DNA of 64,000 nucleotides from the NCBI GenBank assembly GCA_022508885.1, contig JAFLUG010000001.1, positions 1-64,000 of the forward strand, given 5' to 3'. Position numbers and translations under genes: made by a program. Shown here one piece after another: positions 34,694 to 44,051 of the stretch. The notes beneath the pieces were generated by a model that made no database searches, had not been told where the DNA came from, and was given only the letters and a program-made list of their open reading frames with translations. This stretch comes from Oscillospiraceae bacterium (lineage in GTDB: Bacteria; Bacillota; Clostridia; Oscillospirales; Ruminococcaceae). Numbering within the stretch: the first letter of the stretch is position 1; every line of letters starts with the position of its first letter.

Positions 34694-35467
34694 ATGAATA
34701 AATCAACAAGAAAAGCAATAATCGCGGGCAACTGGAAAATGAACAAGACCCGTCCCGAGGCAAAGGCGCTGCTTGAGGAATTAAAGCCGATGGTTGCGGA
34801 CATAAAGACGGTCGAGGTGGTTGCGTGCGTGCCGTTTACAAACCTTGAGACCGCGCTTGCGGCTACTGCCGGCACTAACATCAAGATAGGCGCGGAAAAC
34901 TGCCACTTTGAAAAGAGCGGCGCGTTTACGGGCGAGATAAGTGCGGATATGCTCGCGGAAATGGGCGTTGAGTATGTCGTACTCGGACACTCCGAGCGCA
35001 GACAGTATTTCAATGAGACCGACGAGACCGTAAACAAGCGCACCAAGGCGGCTCTTGCGGCGGGACTCAAGCCGATAGTATGCATAGGCGAACTTTTGTG
35101 GGAGCGCGAGTGCAACATAACCGAAGAGGTGATAGCGCGCCAGATAAAGCTTGATCTGTACGATATCACGGCTGAGGACGCCAAGAAATGCACGATAGCT
35201 TACGAGCCTGTATGGGCGATAGGCACGGGCAAGACCGCCACCGCCGAGCAGGCGGAAGAGGTCTGCGCGTTTATCAGAGCGCAGCTCGAAAAGAAATATG
35301 ACAAGGCGACAGCCGAAGCGATAACCATTCAGTACGGCGGCTCGATGAACGCCGCGAACGCCGAGGAGCTTGTAAAAAAGCCGAACGTAGACGGCGGACT
35401 TATCGGCGGCGCTTCGCTCAAGGCGGCTGATTTCACAACGATAATCAAAGCGGCGGAGAACAACTGA
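34694..35467 (+). CDS. tpiA: Triose-phosphate isomerase
   Basis: The 257-residue TIM-barrel enzyme has NWKMNKT (catalytic Lys), GHSERRQYF (catalytic His), AYEPVWAIGTGKTA (catalytic Glu and loop 6) and YGGSMN. It interconverts dihydroxyacetone phosphate and glyceraldehyde 3-phosphate. The start at 34694 follows AGGAGATATTTAAT; an upstream in-frame ATG lies in the hairpin region. Confidence 0.97.
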   Translation: MNKSTRKAIIAGNWKMNKTRPEAKALLEELKPMVADIKTVEVVACVPFTNLETALAATAGTNIKIGAENCHFEKSGAFTGEISADMLAEMGVEYVVLGHSERRQYFNETDETVNKRTKAALAAGLKPIVCIGELLWERECNITEEVIARQIKLDLYDITAEDAKKCTIAYEPVWAIGTGKTATAEQAEEVCAFIRAQLEKKYDKATAEAITIQYGGSMNAANAEELVKKPNVDGGLIGGASLKAADFTTIIKAAENN

Positions 35468-35946
35468 TGTCTAAGCGAACACGGATGCTTGACCTGTCGC
35501 TGATATTCGGCACAGCTTATCATGCGCTGTTTATCGCGGGGTATTTGCTCCAAAAACCGCTGTTTGGTTGGTTGATCACCCCGGAAGTGCTGAAGCCGTT
35601 CGAGCCTGTATACTGCGTTCCCGTAATAGTTATTCCGGCAGTTTGCGGGATTTGCTTTGCTTTGTTCGTGCTGTCAATGAGAAAAAACACATCACGGGGG
35701 CTGTTTGTCGGCGCGGCGGTGTTTTCGGGCATCGCGTTCATTGCGGAAAGGATAGTGTTTTCCGTAGTGACAAGCAATGTAATACTCTTAAATAAGCTGT
35801 TAGCCGAAAAGGGCGAGCTTGGACCGATCTCGTTCGGGATAAACAGGACTGCGGTCGCGGCGCTTGATATGTGTCTGCTCCCGCTGTTTGCGGCGGCAAT
35901 AGTACTGATGTGCTGCGCGGCTTGTGTAAAGAATGAAAATAGTTGA
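35467..35946 (+). CDS. Hypothetical four-segment membrane protein
   Basis: The 159-residue protein has four likely membrane segments (about residues 10-30, 45-70, 80-100 and 130-152) and a short charged tail. The ATG shares one base with the tpiA stop (TGATG), so it is translated by coupling. I do not recognise a family. Its position within the glycolytic block says little about function. Confidence 0.6.
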   Translation: MSKRTRMLDLSLIFGTAYHALFIAGYLLQKPLFGWLITPEVLKPFEPVYCVPVIVIPAVCGICFALFVLSMRKNTSRGLFVGAAVFSGIAFIAERIVFSVVTSNVILLNKLLAEKGELGPISFGINRTAVAALDMCLLPLFAAAIVLMCCAACVKNENS

Positions 35947-35989
35947 CAGCGGACAGTCATACTGTTGATAAAACAATAACTAACGGAGG
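35941..35989. repeat. Heptanucleotide repeat tract after the membrane protein
   Basis: AGTTGAC-AGCGGAC-AGTCATA-CTGTTGA-TAAAACA-ATAACTA: drifting 7-nt units beginning in the stop codon of the preceding gene. Confidence 0.45.
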
Positions 35990-35994
35990 AAAAA

Positions 35995-36225
35995 ATGATT
36001 ATTTTAACTCAGGACGGAATGAACATGGTAAACGCCATATCTCTTTCGATAAGAGAGGGGCAGATAGACGCGGTTACAAGCGACGGAACGCTTTTCAGCA
36101 GAGTAGCGAATTATCCCGACAGAAGAATTGCCAAAGCCGCGCTTGAAAACGCGTTCAAGGCATTTGACGGCGGAGCGAAGGCATTCAGATTTCCGGAATT
36201 CAAAGGTCAGGCGAAAAGCGAATAA
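35995..36225 (+). CDS. Small conserved hypothetical protein
   Basis: The 76-residue protein begins MIILTQDGMNMVNA, like a group of small Firmicute proteins of unknown function (MIILTQ..., a beta-rich middle, and a C-terminal helix starting AKAALENAF). AACGGAGG stands 7 nt before the ATG, so it is well expressed. It lies between the membrane gene and the toxin-antitoxin pair. Function unknown. Confidence 0.6.
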   Translation: MIILTQDGMNMVNAISLSIREGQIDAVTSDGTLFSRVANYPDRRIAKAALENAFKAFDGGAKAFRFPEFKGQAKSE

Positions 36226-36262
36226 ATCGGGCTTTTGATGACCATGACCGAGAGGTGTAATT

Positions 36263-36475
36263 ATGAGTATAAGGGAAATGGCTTATCACATTATTGATAA
36301 TCTCACCGATGAACAGCTTAAGGGATTTGTTATGATGTTTGGGCAATCAGACAGCGAGATACCAAACGAAGAGCTTCTGGAAGCTTTTGAGGAAGTGGAA
36401 ATGATGAAGAAAAATCCCGAAAAATATGTGAGCTACACTAATGCTGAAGAAATGATGAGGGACATTTTGCGATGA
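36263..36475 (+). CDS. Putative antitoxin of a YafQ-type pair
   Basis: The 70-residue acidic protein has an N-terminal helical part (MSIREMAYHIIDNLTDEQLK) and a C-terminal acidic stretch suited to wrapping the toxin. Its stop overlaps the toxin start by 4 nt (ATGA), typical of type II toxin-antitoxin operons. It resembles the short Firmicute antitoxins paired with YafQ-like toxins. No clear DNA-binding fold is visible. GAGAGGTG precedes the ATG. Confidence 0.75.
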   Translation: MSIREMAYHIIDNLTDEQLKGFVMMFGQSDSEIPNEELLEAFEEVEMMKKNPEKYVSYTNAEEMMRDILR

Positions 36476-36753
36476 AGTACAGAATCATTCCGTCTTCTAA
36501 ATTCAAAAAGGGATTGAAGCTCGCTGAAAAACGCGGGCTGGATATTGATAAACTTGCAAAGGTTGTTAATATGCTTGCAGACGGCATGGTTCTCCCTTCC
36601 GAGTATAAAGATCATCAGCTTATCGGGAATTATGCAGGAAAGCGCGAATGTCACATTGATTCCGATTGGCTTTTGATTTACGAGTATGAGGATAACGAGC
36701 TTATCTTGTATTTGGTAAATACGGGTACTCATAGTGATTTATTCAAAAAATGA
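36472..36753 (+). CDS. YafQ-family mRNA interferase toxin
   Basis: This 93-residue RelE/ParE-superfamily protein has all the YafQ catalytic landmarks: KDHQL, GKRECHID, SDWLLIYEYE and GTHSDLF (the His, His, Asp and His positions that cut mRNA on the ribosome). It looks intact and active. The pair is inserted in the pgk-tpiA...gpmI block, 22 nt before gpmI. Confidence 0.88.
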   Translation: MKYRIIPSSKFKKGLKLAEKRGLDIDKLAKVVNMLADGMVLPSEYKDHQLIGNYAGKRECHIDSDWLLIYEYEDNELILYLVNTGTHSDLFKK

Positions 36754-36775
36754 AGAAAGAAGGTTCGTATAAAAA

Positions 36776-38344
36776 ATGGCAAAACCTGTTTTACTTGTAG
36801 TAATGGACGGCGTAGGCTTTTCAAAAACGGGGCTTGGCGACGCTGTGACCGAAGCGAATACCCCCACGCTTGACTGGCTTCTGGCAAACTGCCCGAACAC
36901 CAAGCTCAAGGCTCACGGCTCGGCTGTGGGGCTTCCGAGCGACGACGACATGGGAAACTCCGAGGTCGGACATAACGCGCTCGGCTGCGGGCAGATATAC
37001 TCTCAGGGCGCAAAGCTCGTGAATGAGAGCATCGAAAGCGGAAAGATGTACGGCTCGGCGGCATGGAAGGAACTTGTGAACAACTGCGTTTCAAAAGACT
37101 CGACAATGCACTTTATCGGGCTTTTGTCCGACGGAAACGTTCACTCTAACATCTCACATCTGTTCAGTATGCTGAAAAAGGCGAAGGAGGAGGGCGTTAA
37201 AAAGGCGAGAGTACACTGCCTGCTTGACGGACGCGACGTTCCCGCGACTTCCGCGCCCATATACATTGAACAGCTTGAAAAGACGCTCGCCGAGCTTAAC
37301 GATGGCTCGTTTGACGGAAAGATAGCGAGCGGCGGCGGAAGAATGAAGATAACAATGGACAGATATCAGGCCGATTGGGGAATGGTAGAACGCGGCTGGA
37401 ATACCCACGTAAAGGGCGAGGGAAGACAGTTTGCTTCCGCGCTCGAAGCTGTTGAAACCCTGAGAAACGAAACGGGAGCTATCGACCAGGATCTGCCGCC
37501 GTTTGTAATTGCACAAAACGGCGAGCCTGTCGGAAAGATCGTTGACGGCGACAGCGTGATCCTCTACAACTTCCGCGGCGACCGCGCGATAGAGCTGTCC
37601 ATGGCGTTCGATATGGATGAGTTTACTCATTTCAACCGCGGCAAAAAGCCCGACGTATGCTACGCGGGTATGCTTCAGTACGACGGAGACCTTAAGCTCC
37701 CCGCGAGATATCTCGTAAATCCGCCGGAAATTCATGATACGCTTTCGGAGGTTCTTGTAAACGCCAAGCTCAATCAGTACGCCGTTTCCGAAACGCAGAA
37801 ATACGGTCATGTAACCTATTTCTGGAACGGCAACAGAAGCGGAAAATTCTCTGACGAGCTTGAGACCTTCAAGGAAATTCCCTCTGATAACGTAAGCTTT
37901 GACCAGCGCCCCTGGATGAAGAGCGCGGATATCGTGGACGACCTGATAGAGGCTATAAAGTCCAAGAAGTACGACTTTTTGCGCTGCAATTTCCCCAACG
38001 GCGATATGGTCGGACATACCGGCTCTATGCAGGCGACGATAATCGGCGTGGAGTCGGTGGATATCGGGCTTTCGAGACTGATGAAGGTATGCGACGAGTA
38101 CGGAGTCACAATGCTTATAACCGCCGACCACGGAAACGCCGACGAAATGCTTGAAAAGAACAAGAAGGGCGAGGTTGCCGTAAGAACAGCCCACTCTCTC
38201 AATCCCGTTCCTTTTATCATTTATGATAAGGACGTAAAGTACACGATAAAGGACGGCGAGTACGGCCTCGCGAACGTAGCGCCGACAGTCGTAAAGATGT
38301 TCGGTCTTACCGCTCCCGCCTGCTGGCTGGAAAGCATGATATGA
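36776..38344 (+). CDS. gpmI: Cofactor-independent phosphoglycerate mutase
   Basis: The 522-residue alkaline-phosphatase-fold enzyme has VMDGVGF (metal Asp), DMGNSEVGHNALG (phosphorylated Ser), HCLLDGRD, NFRGDR, NFPNGDMVGHTG and TADHGNADEM. It interconverts 3- and 2-phosphoglycerate using Mn2+. Family length is about 510. It starts 22 nt after the toxin with AAGAAGG upstream and may share the pgk transcript. Confidence 0.96.
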   Translation: MAKPVLLVVMDGVGFSKTGLGDAVTEANTPTLDWLLANCPNTKLKAHGSAVGLPSDDDMGNSEVGHNALGCGQIYSQGAKLVNESIESGKMYGSAAWKELVNNCVSKDSTMHFIGLLSDGNVHSNISHLFSMLKKAKEEGVKKARVHCLLDGRDVPATSAPIYIEQLEKTLAELNDGSFDGKIASGGGRMKITMDRYQADWGMVERGWNTHVKGEGRQFASALEAVETLRNETGAIDQDLPPFVIAQNGEPVGKIVDGDSVILYNFRGDRAIELSMAFDMDEFTHFNRGKKPDVCYAGMLQYDGDLKLPARYLVNPPEIHDTLSEVLVNAKLNQYAVSETQKYGHVTYFWNGNRSGKFSDELETFKEIPSDNVSFDQRPWMKSADIVDDLIEAIKSKKYDFLRCNFPNGDMVGHTGSMQATIIGVESVDIGLSRLMKVCDEYGVTMLITADHGNADEMLEKNKKGEVAVRTAHSLNPVPFIIYDKDVKYTIKDGEYGLANVAPTVVKMFGLTAPACWLESMI

Positions 38345-38375
38345 CGGCGTAAAGTACACAATAGAATTATAACAA

Positions 38376-38417
38376 AACCGCGCTTGGAATGCTCCGAGCG
38401 CGGTTGTTTTATTTTTT
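38376..38417 (+). terminator. Terminator after gpmI
   Basis: AACCGCGCT..GG / CC..AGCGCGGTT followed by GTTTTATTTTTT. Convergent with the surface-protein gene, so probably bidirectional. Confidence 0.85.
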
Positions 38418-38432
38418 AAAATCGGGCGGATA

Positions 38433-39779
38433 TTATCTTCTCTTGCGGCTCATAACTGCTGCCGCGCCTGCGAGAGTGAAAAGACCTAAAGTGAGCATAA
38501 TTCCCTCGGCGCCCGTGTCGGGGTTTGCCGTAGTGCCGGAGTTGTTATTGTCAGTTGAGGTGTCGGCGCTGTTGTCTGTATATGTGTAGTCATCGTCGCC
38601 ATCAAGGTTTGAAGGGGGATTTGAAATTCGCGTGGCAGACAGGATATATTCACTGAAATGGTTTGTTTTAAATACTACATAACCGTCAACGATATCGGAT
38701 GCCAGACGCTTATATCTGCCGTCCGATACGCGGTAAACATATATCGTCGGGTTGCCGTCGAGCGCCGCGGGAACAGGTATCTTAACGGTAACATTGCCGT
38801 TGGGCTGAACCTTTTCGCCGTTTACCGTGAAATTGATTTCGTAGGAAAATCTGCTGTTGTCGTCAGAGCTGATTGGTTCTACCGAGAACACCGCGCCGTC
38901 GGGAAGTACGCCGTCATTGGCAGTAGCGGTAACGCCGTTGGACTCGAACTCGTCGGGCTCTGCGACATCGGGAGTATCACCGCCTTCTCCTGTGTTATCA
39001 TCGGGAGTATCACCGGTTTCCCCTGTGTTATCATCGGAAGAACTACCGCCGGCAGAGCTACCACCGGAAGAACTACCGGTAGAAGGATCAGCGGGGCGAA
39101 TATCGGCAGCAATGTCGCCCGGTAACTTCTCAGCAGTAAGTACATACGCAGAAGCGTGGCTCATACTGAAGGTGATAGTGCCATTCTGATTGGTGAGAGA
39201 CTTCGTAGCATCTGTAACATCACCTTTATCACTGATATAGTAGAGATACTTGTAGTCCTTGCTGCCGGCATTGAACTCAAGATCATACTCAAAGCCGAAG
39301 TCACCTTTAGCAACGGGCATGATGATGTAAGAACCCTCAGCTATAACATAGTCAATAATTGTATTGCCAACTATGATCTTGCCATCCTCATCGGTCTTCA
39401 TGATAGCCGTACCGAAATCGAAAGACTCAGGCATCTTAGCAACCTGTTTAGCGTCGATAGCTACATTATAGGTCCGAGCTCCGGCTACGCCATTAGGAAA
39501 AAGCTTTTTAAGGAATACATCCAGTCCTTGGTCTTTAAGAAGCGTGATGCCGTACTTGTCGAGCTTAGTATCAGTGTCGAGCTCTATCTCAACAAAATAA
39601 AGCTTATCACTTGTAATTGCATCCATGATTTTGCTAATAGCAAGAGTGTCGCCCGCCTTGGGCTTGATGTCCTCAAGATTAAAAATGTTGCCAATTTCAC
39701 TTGCGCCTACGGTTGCTATGAAAGAACACATAACAGCAGCCGCCAAAATGCACGCAAAAATTTTTCTTATGATTTTCAC
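38433..39779 (-). CDS. Sortase-anchored surface protein with NPDTG signal
   Basis: The 448-residue secreted protein has an N-terminal signal peptide (IFACILAAAVMCSFIATVGA), about 210 residues of an unrecognised domain, a Ser/Gly/Asp/Thr-rich linker (about 225-275) with tandem DNTGEGGDTPD units, a beta-rich domain ending SEYILSAT, and a cell-wall sorting signal: NPDTG, a hydrophobic stretch and RKRR. NPDTG in place of LPXTG suggests a class of sortase with altered specificity. No sortase gene is in the window. A consensus promoter lies 80-110 nt upstream. Confidence 0.82.
   Translation of the reverse strand: MKIIRKIFACILAAAVMCSFIATVGASEIGNIFNLEDIKPKAGDTLAISKIMDAITSDKLYFVEIELDTDTKLDKYGITLLKDQGLDVFLKKLFPNGVAGARTYNVAIDAKQVAKMPESFDFGTAIMKTDEDGKIIVGNTIIDYVIAEGSYIIMPVAKGDFGFEYDLEFNAGSKDYKYLYYISDKGDVTDATKSLTNQNGTITFSMSHASAYVLTAEKLPGDIAADIRPADPSTGSSSGGSSAGGSSSDDNTGETGDTPDDNTGEGGDTPDVAEPDEFESNGVTATANDGVLPDGAVFSVEPISSDDNSRFSYEINFTVNGEKVQPNGNVTVKIPVPAALDGNPTIYVYRVSDGRYKRLASDIVDGYVVFKTNHFSEYILSATRISNPPSNLDGDDDYTYTDNSADTSTDNNNSGTTANPDTGAEGIMLTLGLFTLAGAAAVMSRKRR
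38966..39031. repeat. 33-bp in-gene tandem repeat
   Basis: Two adjacent 33-bp units (plus-strand CATCGGGAGTATCACCG then a TTCTCCTGTGTTAT-type end) encode 11-residue DNTGE.GDTPD linker units of the surface protein; a partial third follows. It is a likely length-variable site. Confidence 0.7.
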
Positions 39780-39858
39780 TTGAAAAAATCCTCCTTGATA
39801 TTGCGGGATATTGCACCCGTTTTTTTTCTATTCGGAGATTTCCGAACAGTACGGACAT

Positions 39859-39887
39859 ATTATAGCACATATTTTTCAAAAAGTCAA
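39859..39887 (-). promoter_or_regulatory. Sigma-A promoter of the surface-protein gene
   Basis: On the minus strand TTGACT, 17 nt, TATAAT; the leader is about 75 nt. Confidence 0.8.
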
Positions 39888-39961
39888 CTATTTTAATACT
39901 AAAAATACAAAAATGGTAATATTATTTCAAGGTAAACTGAATTTAGAATAGAGGTGCGATT

Positions 39962-40258
39962 ATGGTTGATTTCGGAACAACGCTTAAGGAACTTCGTCAG
40001 CGCGCCGGCTTAACACAAAAACAGCTTGCGGAAAGGCTGTGGGTATCCAAAGCAACAGTAAGCTATTATGAGCAGTCTCTGCGCTATCCTTCGCCGGAGA
40101 TTCTGGTAAAGATATCGGGAGTGTTTCATGTTTCAACGGATTATCTGCTCGGATTAAAGGAGAAAAAGCAAACGCTTGACGTTACAGACCTTCCCGATGA
40201 GGATATCGAGTTTCTGAAAAACGCAATTGAACTTCTGCGAAAGAAAAATAATAAGTGA
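39962..40258 (+). CDS. XRE-family transcriptional regulator
   Basis: The 98-residue protein has an N-terminal Cro/CI-type helix-turn-helix (TLKELRQRAGLTQKQLAERL and the recognition helix SKATVSYYEQ) and a short C-terminal helix. Divergent from the surface-protein gene with 182 nt between, so it may control that gene. GAGGTG is 6 nt before the ATG. Target unknown. Confidence 0.88.
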   Translation: MVDFGTTLKELRQRAGLTQKQLAERLWVSKATVSYYEQSLRYPSPEILVKISGVFHVSTDYLLGLKEKKQTLDVTDLPDEDIEFLKNAIELLRKKNNK

Positions 40259-40283
40259 ACATCTCAGTTTTAATATGTATGTG

Positions 40284-40306
40284 ACCTCCGATAGCGGAGG
40301 TTTTTT
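40284..40306 (+). terminator. Terminator after the XRE gene
   Basis: ACCTCCG-ATAG-CGGAGGT followed by T6. Confidence 0.88.
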
Positions 40307-40417
40307 GTTATGAAAATATCGAGTGCCGTTTGCTGTCAGCTCTCGTGGCGTGGTTAAAATGCATAAAAAACGGTTAAAATATTGTGTTCAATTTGTGCAG
40401 TTATTTTTCAAAAACAC

Positions 40418-40446
40418 TTGACAAACGCTGAAAATTGTGTTAAATT
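40418..40446 (+). promoter_or_regulatory. Sigma-A promoter of the heat-shock operon
   Basis: TTGACA, 17 nt, TAAATT; the CIRCE operator begins 5 nt after the -10 box. Confidence 0.8.
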
Positions 40447-40450
40447 ATAT

Positions 40451-40477
40451 TTAGCACTCGAAGTGCAAGAGTGCTAA
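40451..40477. promoter_or_regulatory. CIRCE operator
   Basis: TTAGCACTC-N9-GAGTGCTAA is a perfect match to the HrcA-binding CIRCE element. It overlaps the expected transcription start, so HrcA, the first gene of the operon, represses itself and the chaperones. Confidence 0.98.
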
Positions 40478-40508
40478 AAGGCGTTAAAAACAATAGGGAG
40501 TGGTTTGA

Positions 40509-41567
40509 GTGGAGCAGCGCGGAATGAAAATTCTTGCGGCGATAATAGACGAGTATATCCGCACCGGCGAGCCTGTCGGTTCTAAAACGCTCGCGGAAAT
40601 GCCCGGGATAGGCGTAAGCTCCGCCACTATCCGAAACACAATGGCAGCGCTCGAGCAGGAGGGTTATCTTGACCACCCGCATACCTCGGCCGGCAGAGTT
40701 CCGACCTTTAAGGGCTTCAGGTATTATATCGACAACCTTATGAGTCCCGAGCCGCTGAGCGTTGAAAAGATCTCGCAGATCGACAGACTGCTTGAGGACG
40801 GCGGTCTTACAGACGAGGCTATCGTGGAAAACGCCGGTACGGCTCTCGCGGAAATAACCAAGTGCGCGGCTATATCCACAAACCACGCGGCAAAGTTTTC
40901 GGTAATCTCAAAGGTAGACGTTATACCGACGGGCAGGAGAATGTATGTACTGCTTATGATAACGTCAAACGGCGCTATCAAGAATAAGGTCTGCCGAATG
41001 GAGTTTGACCTCACAAACGAGCAGATGCAGAGCGTTACAAGCTTTTTAAACGAGCATCTTTGCGGAGTAAACGTCGAGAACATGTCAGAGGAATATGTAA
41101 ACGGCGTTGTCGCGGCTATGAGCAGTTATATGCTCTCGCTGTCGCCGCTTATCCGTGCGGTTTATGAGCTCAGCGAGGAAATGATGAGGGACAGCGTAAA
41201 TGTCCGCGGAGAAGCAAATCTCCTCGCGTGTCGGGATTTCGAGGCGGACGACGTTATGAAATTCCTCGAGAAAAAGGGCGAGCTTACGGAATTCCTCGAC
41301 GACGCGTTTTCGGGAATAAACGTAAAGTTCGGCGAGGAAAACGGCACGTTTGCAATTTCAAACTCAACGGTCGTAAGTACCAATTACTATAAGGACGGAA
41401 AGAAAGCGGGCACGCTCGGTATCATAGGACCGATGAGGATAGATTATCGCAAAATAATCCCGTATATCGAATATCTCAGCAGAAAGGTATCGACAATGCT
41501 CTCCGAAAGCGGGGGTATCGAGATAGAGAACACTATAGAAAGCAAAGGAGATGACACCGATGAATGA
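40509..41567 (+). CDS. hrcA: Heat-inducible transcription repressor
   Basis: The 352-residue protein has an N-terminal winged helix (KILAAIIDEYIRTGEPVGSK, ATIRNTMAALEQEGYLDHPH) and the HrcA dimerisation/inserted domain. It binds CIRCE and is kept active by GroEL. The start is GTG at 40509, with AGGGAG 8 nt upstream. First gene of hrcA-grpE-dnaK-x-dnaJ. Confidence 0.96.
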   Translation: MEQRGMKILAAIIDEYIRTGEPVGSKTLAEMPGIGVSSATIRNTMAALEQEGYLDHPHTSAGRVPTFKGFRYYIDNLMSPEPLSVEKISQIDRLLEDGGLTDEAIVENAGTALAEITKCAAISTNHAAKFSVISKVDVIPTGRRMYVLLMITSNGAIKNKVCRMEFDLTNEQMQSVTSFLNEHLCGVNVENMSEEYVNGVVAAMSSYMLSLSPLIRAVYELSEEMMRDSVNVRGEANLLACRDFEADDVMKFLEKKGELTEFLDDAFSGINVKFGEENGTFAISNSTVVSTNYYKDGKKAGTLGIIGPMRIDYRKIIPYIEYLSRKVSTMLSESGGIEIENTIESKGDDTDE

Positions 41568-42099
41568 TGAAGAAATATCCGCGGTAAACAATGAGGATAT
41601 TGAAAATGAAGAAGCGGAGGTCACGGTAGAAAAAGCTTCGGAAGAAAACGAAAACGCCGCAGAAGCCGAGGATAAAACCGCCGAAGAGCTTAAAGCGGTA
41701 AAAGACCAGTTGCTTCGTACAATGGCGGAATACGACAATTTCCGAAAGCGCTCTCAGCGTGAAAAGGAGGCTTTGAGAGCCGAGATAGTAACAAACGTTA
41801 CTTCTCAGTTTCTGCCGGTCATGGATAATCTCGAAAGAGCGCTCGCGGCGGAATGCTCCGACGAGAATTATAAAAACGGCGTAAAGATGATCTGCGACAG
41901 CTTTAACGAAACGCTGAAAAACCTCGGCGTTGAGGAAATAAAGAGCGACGGAGAGATGTTTTCCCCAAGCTTTCACCAGGCGGTTCAGAAGGTTCCGGGC
42001 GGCGATGCTGAAAGCGGAACGATAGTTCAGACCTTTGCGAAGGGCTATAAGATCGGAGATAAGGTAATAAGATTTGCCGTAGTTGCCGTAGCGGAATGA
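41560..42099 (+). CDS. grpE: DnaK nucleotide-exchange factor
   Basis: The 179-residue protein has an acidic disordered N terminus, a long coiled-coil helix (about 45-95; LRTMAEYDNFRKRS) and the C-terminal beta domain (FSPSFHQAVQKVPG, FAKGYKIGDKVIR). It releases ADP from DnaK. The start at 41560, with AAAGGAG 9 nt upstream, is preferred over ATG 41551, which abuts the ribosome site. It overlaps hrcA by 8 nt. Confidence 0.95.
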   Translation: MNDEEISAVNNEDIENEEAEVTVEKASEENENAAEAEDKTAEELKAVKDQLLRTMAEYDNFRKRSQREKEALRAEIVTNVTSQFLPVMDNLERALAAECSDENYKNGVKMICDSFNETLKNLGVEEIKSDGEMFSPSFHQAVQKVPGGDAESGTIVQTFAKGYKIGDKVIRFAVVAVAE

Positions 42100-42155
42100 C
42101 CGCGAAAACTACCAATCAAAAACAAAAAATCAAATTGAAAAGGAGATAAATTATT

Positions 42156-43985
42156 ATGAGCAAGATTATAGGAATTGACCTTGGAACAACAAACAGCTGC
42201 GTATCGGTCATCGAGGGCGGCGAGCCTGTTGTTATCACAAACTCGGAGGGAAGCAGGACCACCCCGTCCGTAGTAGCTTTTACAAAGGACGGCGAAAGGC
42301 TTGTGGGTCAGCTTGCCAAAAACCAGGCTGTACAGAATCCCGACAAGACCGTAATTTCCATCAAGCGTCACATGGGAAGCGACCATAAGGTAGACATCGA
42401 CGGCAAGAAGTACACCCCGCAGGAAATTTCCGCGATGATACTGCAGAAGCTTAAAAGAGACGCTGAGGCTTATCTTGGTGAGACTGTGACCGACGCGGTA
42501 ATTACCGTTCCGGCATACTTTACGGACAGCCAGCGTCAGGCTACAAAAGACGCTGGACAGATAGCGGGACTTAACGTTCAGCGTATCATAAACGAGCCTA
42601 CGGCGGCGGCGCTCGCTTACGGCGTGGATAAGGAAGAGGATCAGAACATCGTGGTATACGACCTCGGCGGAGGTACGTTTGATGTGTCGGTCATCAATAT
42701 CGGCGACGGCGTTCAGGAGGTTCTTGCTACTGCGGGAAACAACCGCCTCGGCGGCGACGATTTCGACCAGCGCATTATCAATTTCCTCAAAGATGAGTTC
42801 AAGAAGTCTGACGGAATTGACCTTTCGAGCGACAAGTTTGCTATGCAGAGACTTAAGGACGAGGCTGAAAAGGCTAAAATAGCTCTTTCAAACTCCACTT
42901 CCGTAAACATCTCCATTCCGTATATCACTGCCGACGCGAACGGTCCAAAGCACCTGAATGTCACTCTTTCGAGACCGAAATTCAACGAGCTTACGGCCGA
43001 CCTTGTTGAAATGACCATGGGTCCGCTCAAGCAGGCGATCGCGGACAGCGGACTTGAGAAGAGCGAGATACACAAGATACTGCTCGTGGGCGGTTCTACG
43101 AGAATCCCCGCAGTACAGGATACCGTAAAGAACTTCCTCGGCAAAGAGCCGTTTAAGGGCATAAACCCCGACGAGTGCGTTGCTATCGGCGCTTCTATTC
43201 AGGGCGGCGTTCTCAATAAAGAGGTTCAGGGCATAGTCCTGCTCGACGTTACTCCGCTTTCGCTCGGTATTGAGACCGCGGGCGGCGTATGCACCAAGAT
43301 GATAGAGCGCAACACCACCATTCCCTGCAAGGAGACCAAGACCTTTACCACCTACGACGACAACCAGCCGTCTGTTGATATAAACGTTCTTCAGGGCGAG
43401 CGCGAAATGGCGAGAGACAACAAGTCCATCGGAAACTTCCGTCTTGACGGAATCGCTCCCGCGCCGCGCGGAATCCCGCAGATCGAGGTTACGTTCGATA
43501 TCGACGCAAACGGCATCGTAAACGTTTCCGCAAAGGATAAGGGTACAGGCAAGGAGCAGCACATCTCCATAACCGCCTCCACAAACATGAGCAAGGAAGA
43601 TATCGACAAGGCGGTAAAAGAGGCCGAGGCGTTCGCGGCAGAGGACAAAAAGCGCCGCGAGGAGGCGGATATCCGCAACGAGGCGGACTCTATGGTTTAC
43701 CAGATAAAGAAGTCCATGACCGATTTCGGCGATAAGGTAAGCGCCGAGGACAAGGAAAAGGTAGAGCCGAAGATCACCGCGCTTGAGGAAGCTCTCAAGG
43801 GAACCGATTCCGAGGCTATCAAAAAAGCGAAGGAAGAGCTTCAGACGGCGTTCTATGAAGTAGCGCAGAAAATTTATCAGGCAAGCGCTCCCGAGGGCGG
43901 CGCGCAGGATTTCCAAGGCGCGCAGGACGCAAGCGGCGGAAGTGACGACGACGGCGCTGTTGACGTGGAGTACACCGAAAAGTAA
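42156..43985 (+). CDS. dnaK: Hsp70 chaperone DnaK
   Basis: The 609-residue protein has the ATPase domain ([38 protein letters not shown]), the linker [13 protein letters not shown], the substrate domain and a helical lid with an acidic end. It is typical in size for Firmicute DnaK. The ribosome site AAAGGAGATAAATT precedes the ATG. A terminator-like hairpin follows it inside the operon. Confidence 0.98.
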   Translation: MSKIIGIDLGTTNSCVSVIEGGEPVVITNSEGSRTTPSVVAFTKDGERLVGQLAKNQAVQNPDKTVISIKRHMGSDHKVDIDGKKYTPQEISAMILQKLKRDAEAYLGETVTDAVITVPAYFTDSQRQATKDAGQIAGLNVQRIINEPTAAALAYGVDKEEDQNIVVYDLGGGTFDVSVINIGDGVQEVLATAGNNRLGGDDFDQRIINFLKDEFKKSDGIDLSSDKFAMQRLKDEAEKAKIALSNSTSVNISIPYITADANGPKHLNVTLSRPKFNELTADLVEMTMGPLKQAIADSGLEKSEIHKILLVGGSTRIPAVQDTVKNFLGKEPFKGINPDECVAIGASIQGGVLNKEVQGIVLLDVTPLSLGIETAGGVCTKMIERNTTIPCKETKTFTTYDDNQPSVDINVLQGEREMARDNKSIGNFRLDGIAPAPRGIPQIEVTFDIDANGIVNVSAKDKGTGKEQHISITASTNMSKEDIDKAVKEAEAFAAEDKKRREEADIRNEADSMVYQIKKSMTDFGDKVSAEDKEKVEPKITALEEALKGTDSEAIKKAKEELQTAFYEVAQKIYQASAPEGGAQDFQGAQDASGGSDDDGAVDVEYTEK

Positions 43986-43994
43986 TTGAATGGC

Positions 43995-44028
43995 AATACG
44001 CCGAATAGTGCGCTGTTCGGCGTATTTT
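43995..44028 (+). terminator. Hairpin/partial terminator after dnaK
   Basis: AATACGCCGAA / TTCGGCGTATT with an 11-nt loop and a short T-run (TTTT). It may lower expression of the two genes after dnaK. Confidence 0.65.
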
Positions 44029-44051
44029 CCCGTATACAGAGGACGTAATTT

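Noticed and set aside
38966-39042. Small CRISPR-like repeat
   Set aside because: The 33-bp units are contiguous, in frame and encode the low-complexity linker of a surface protein.
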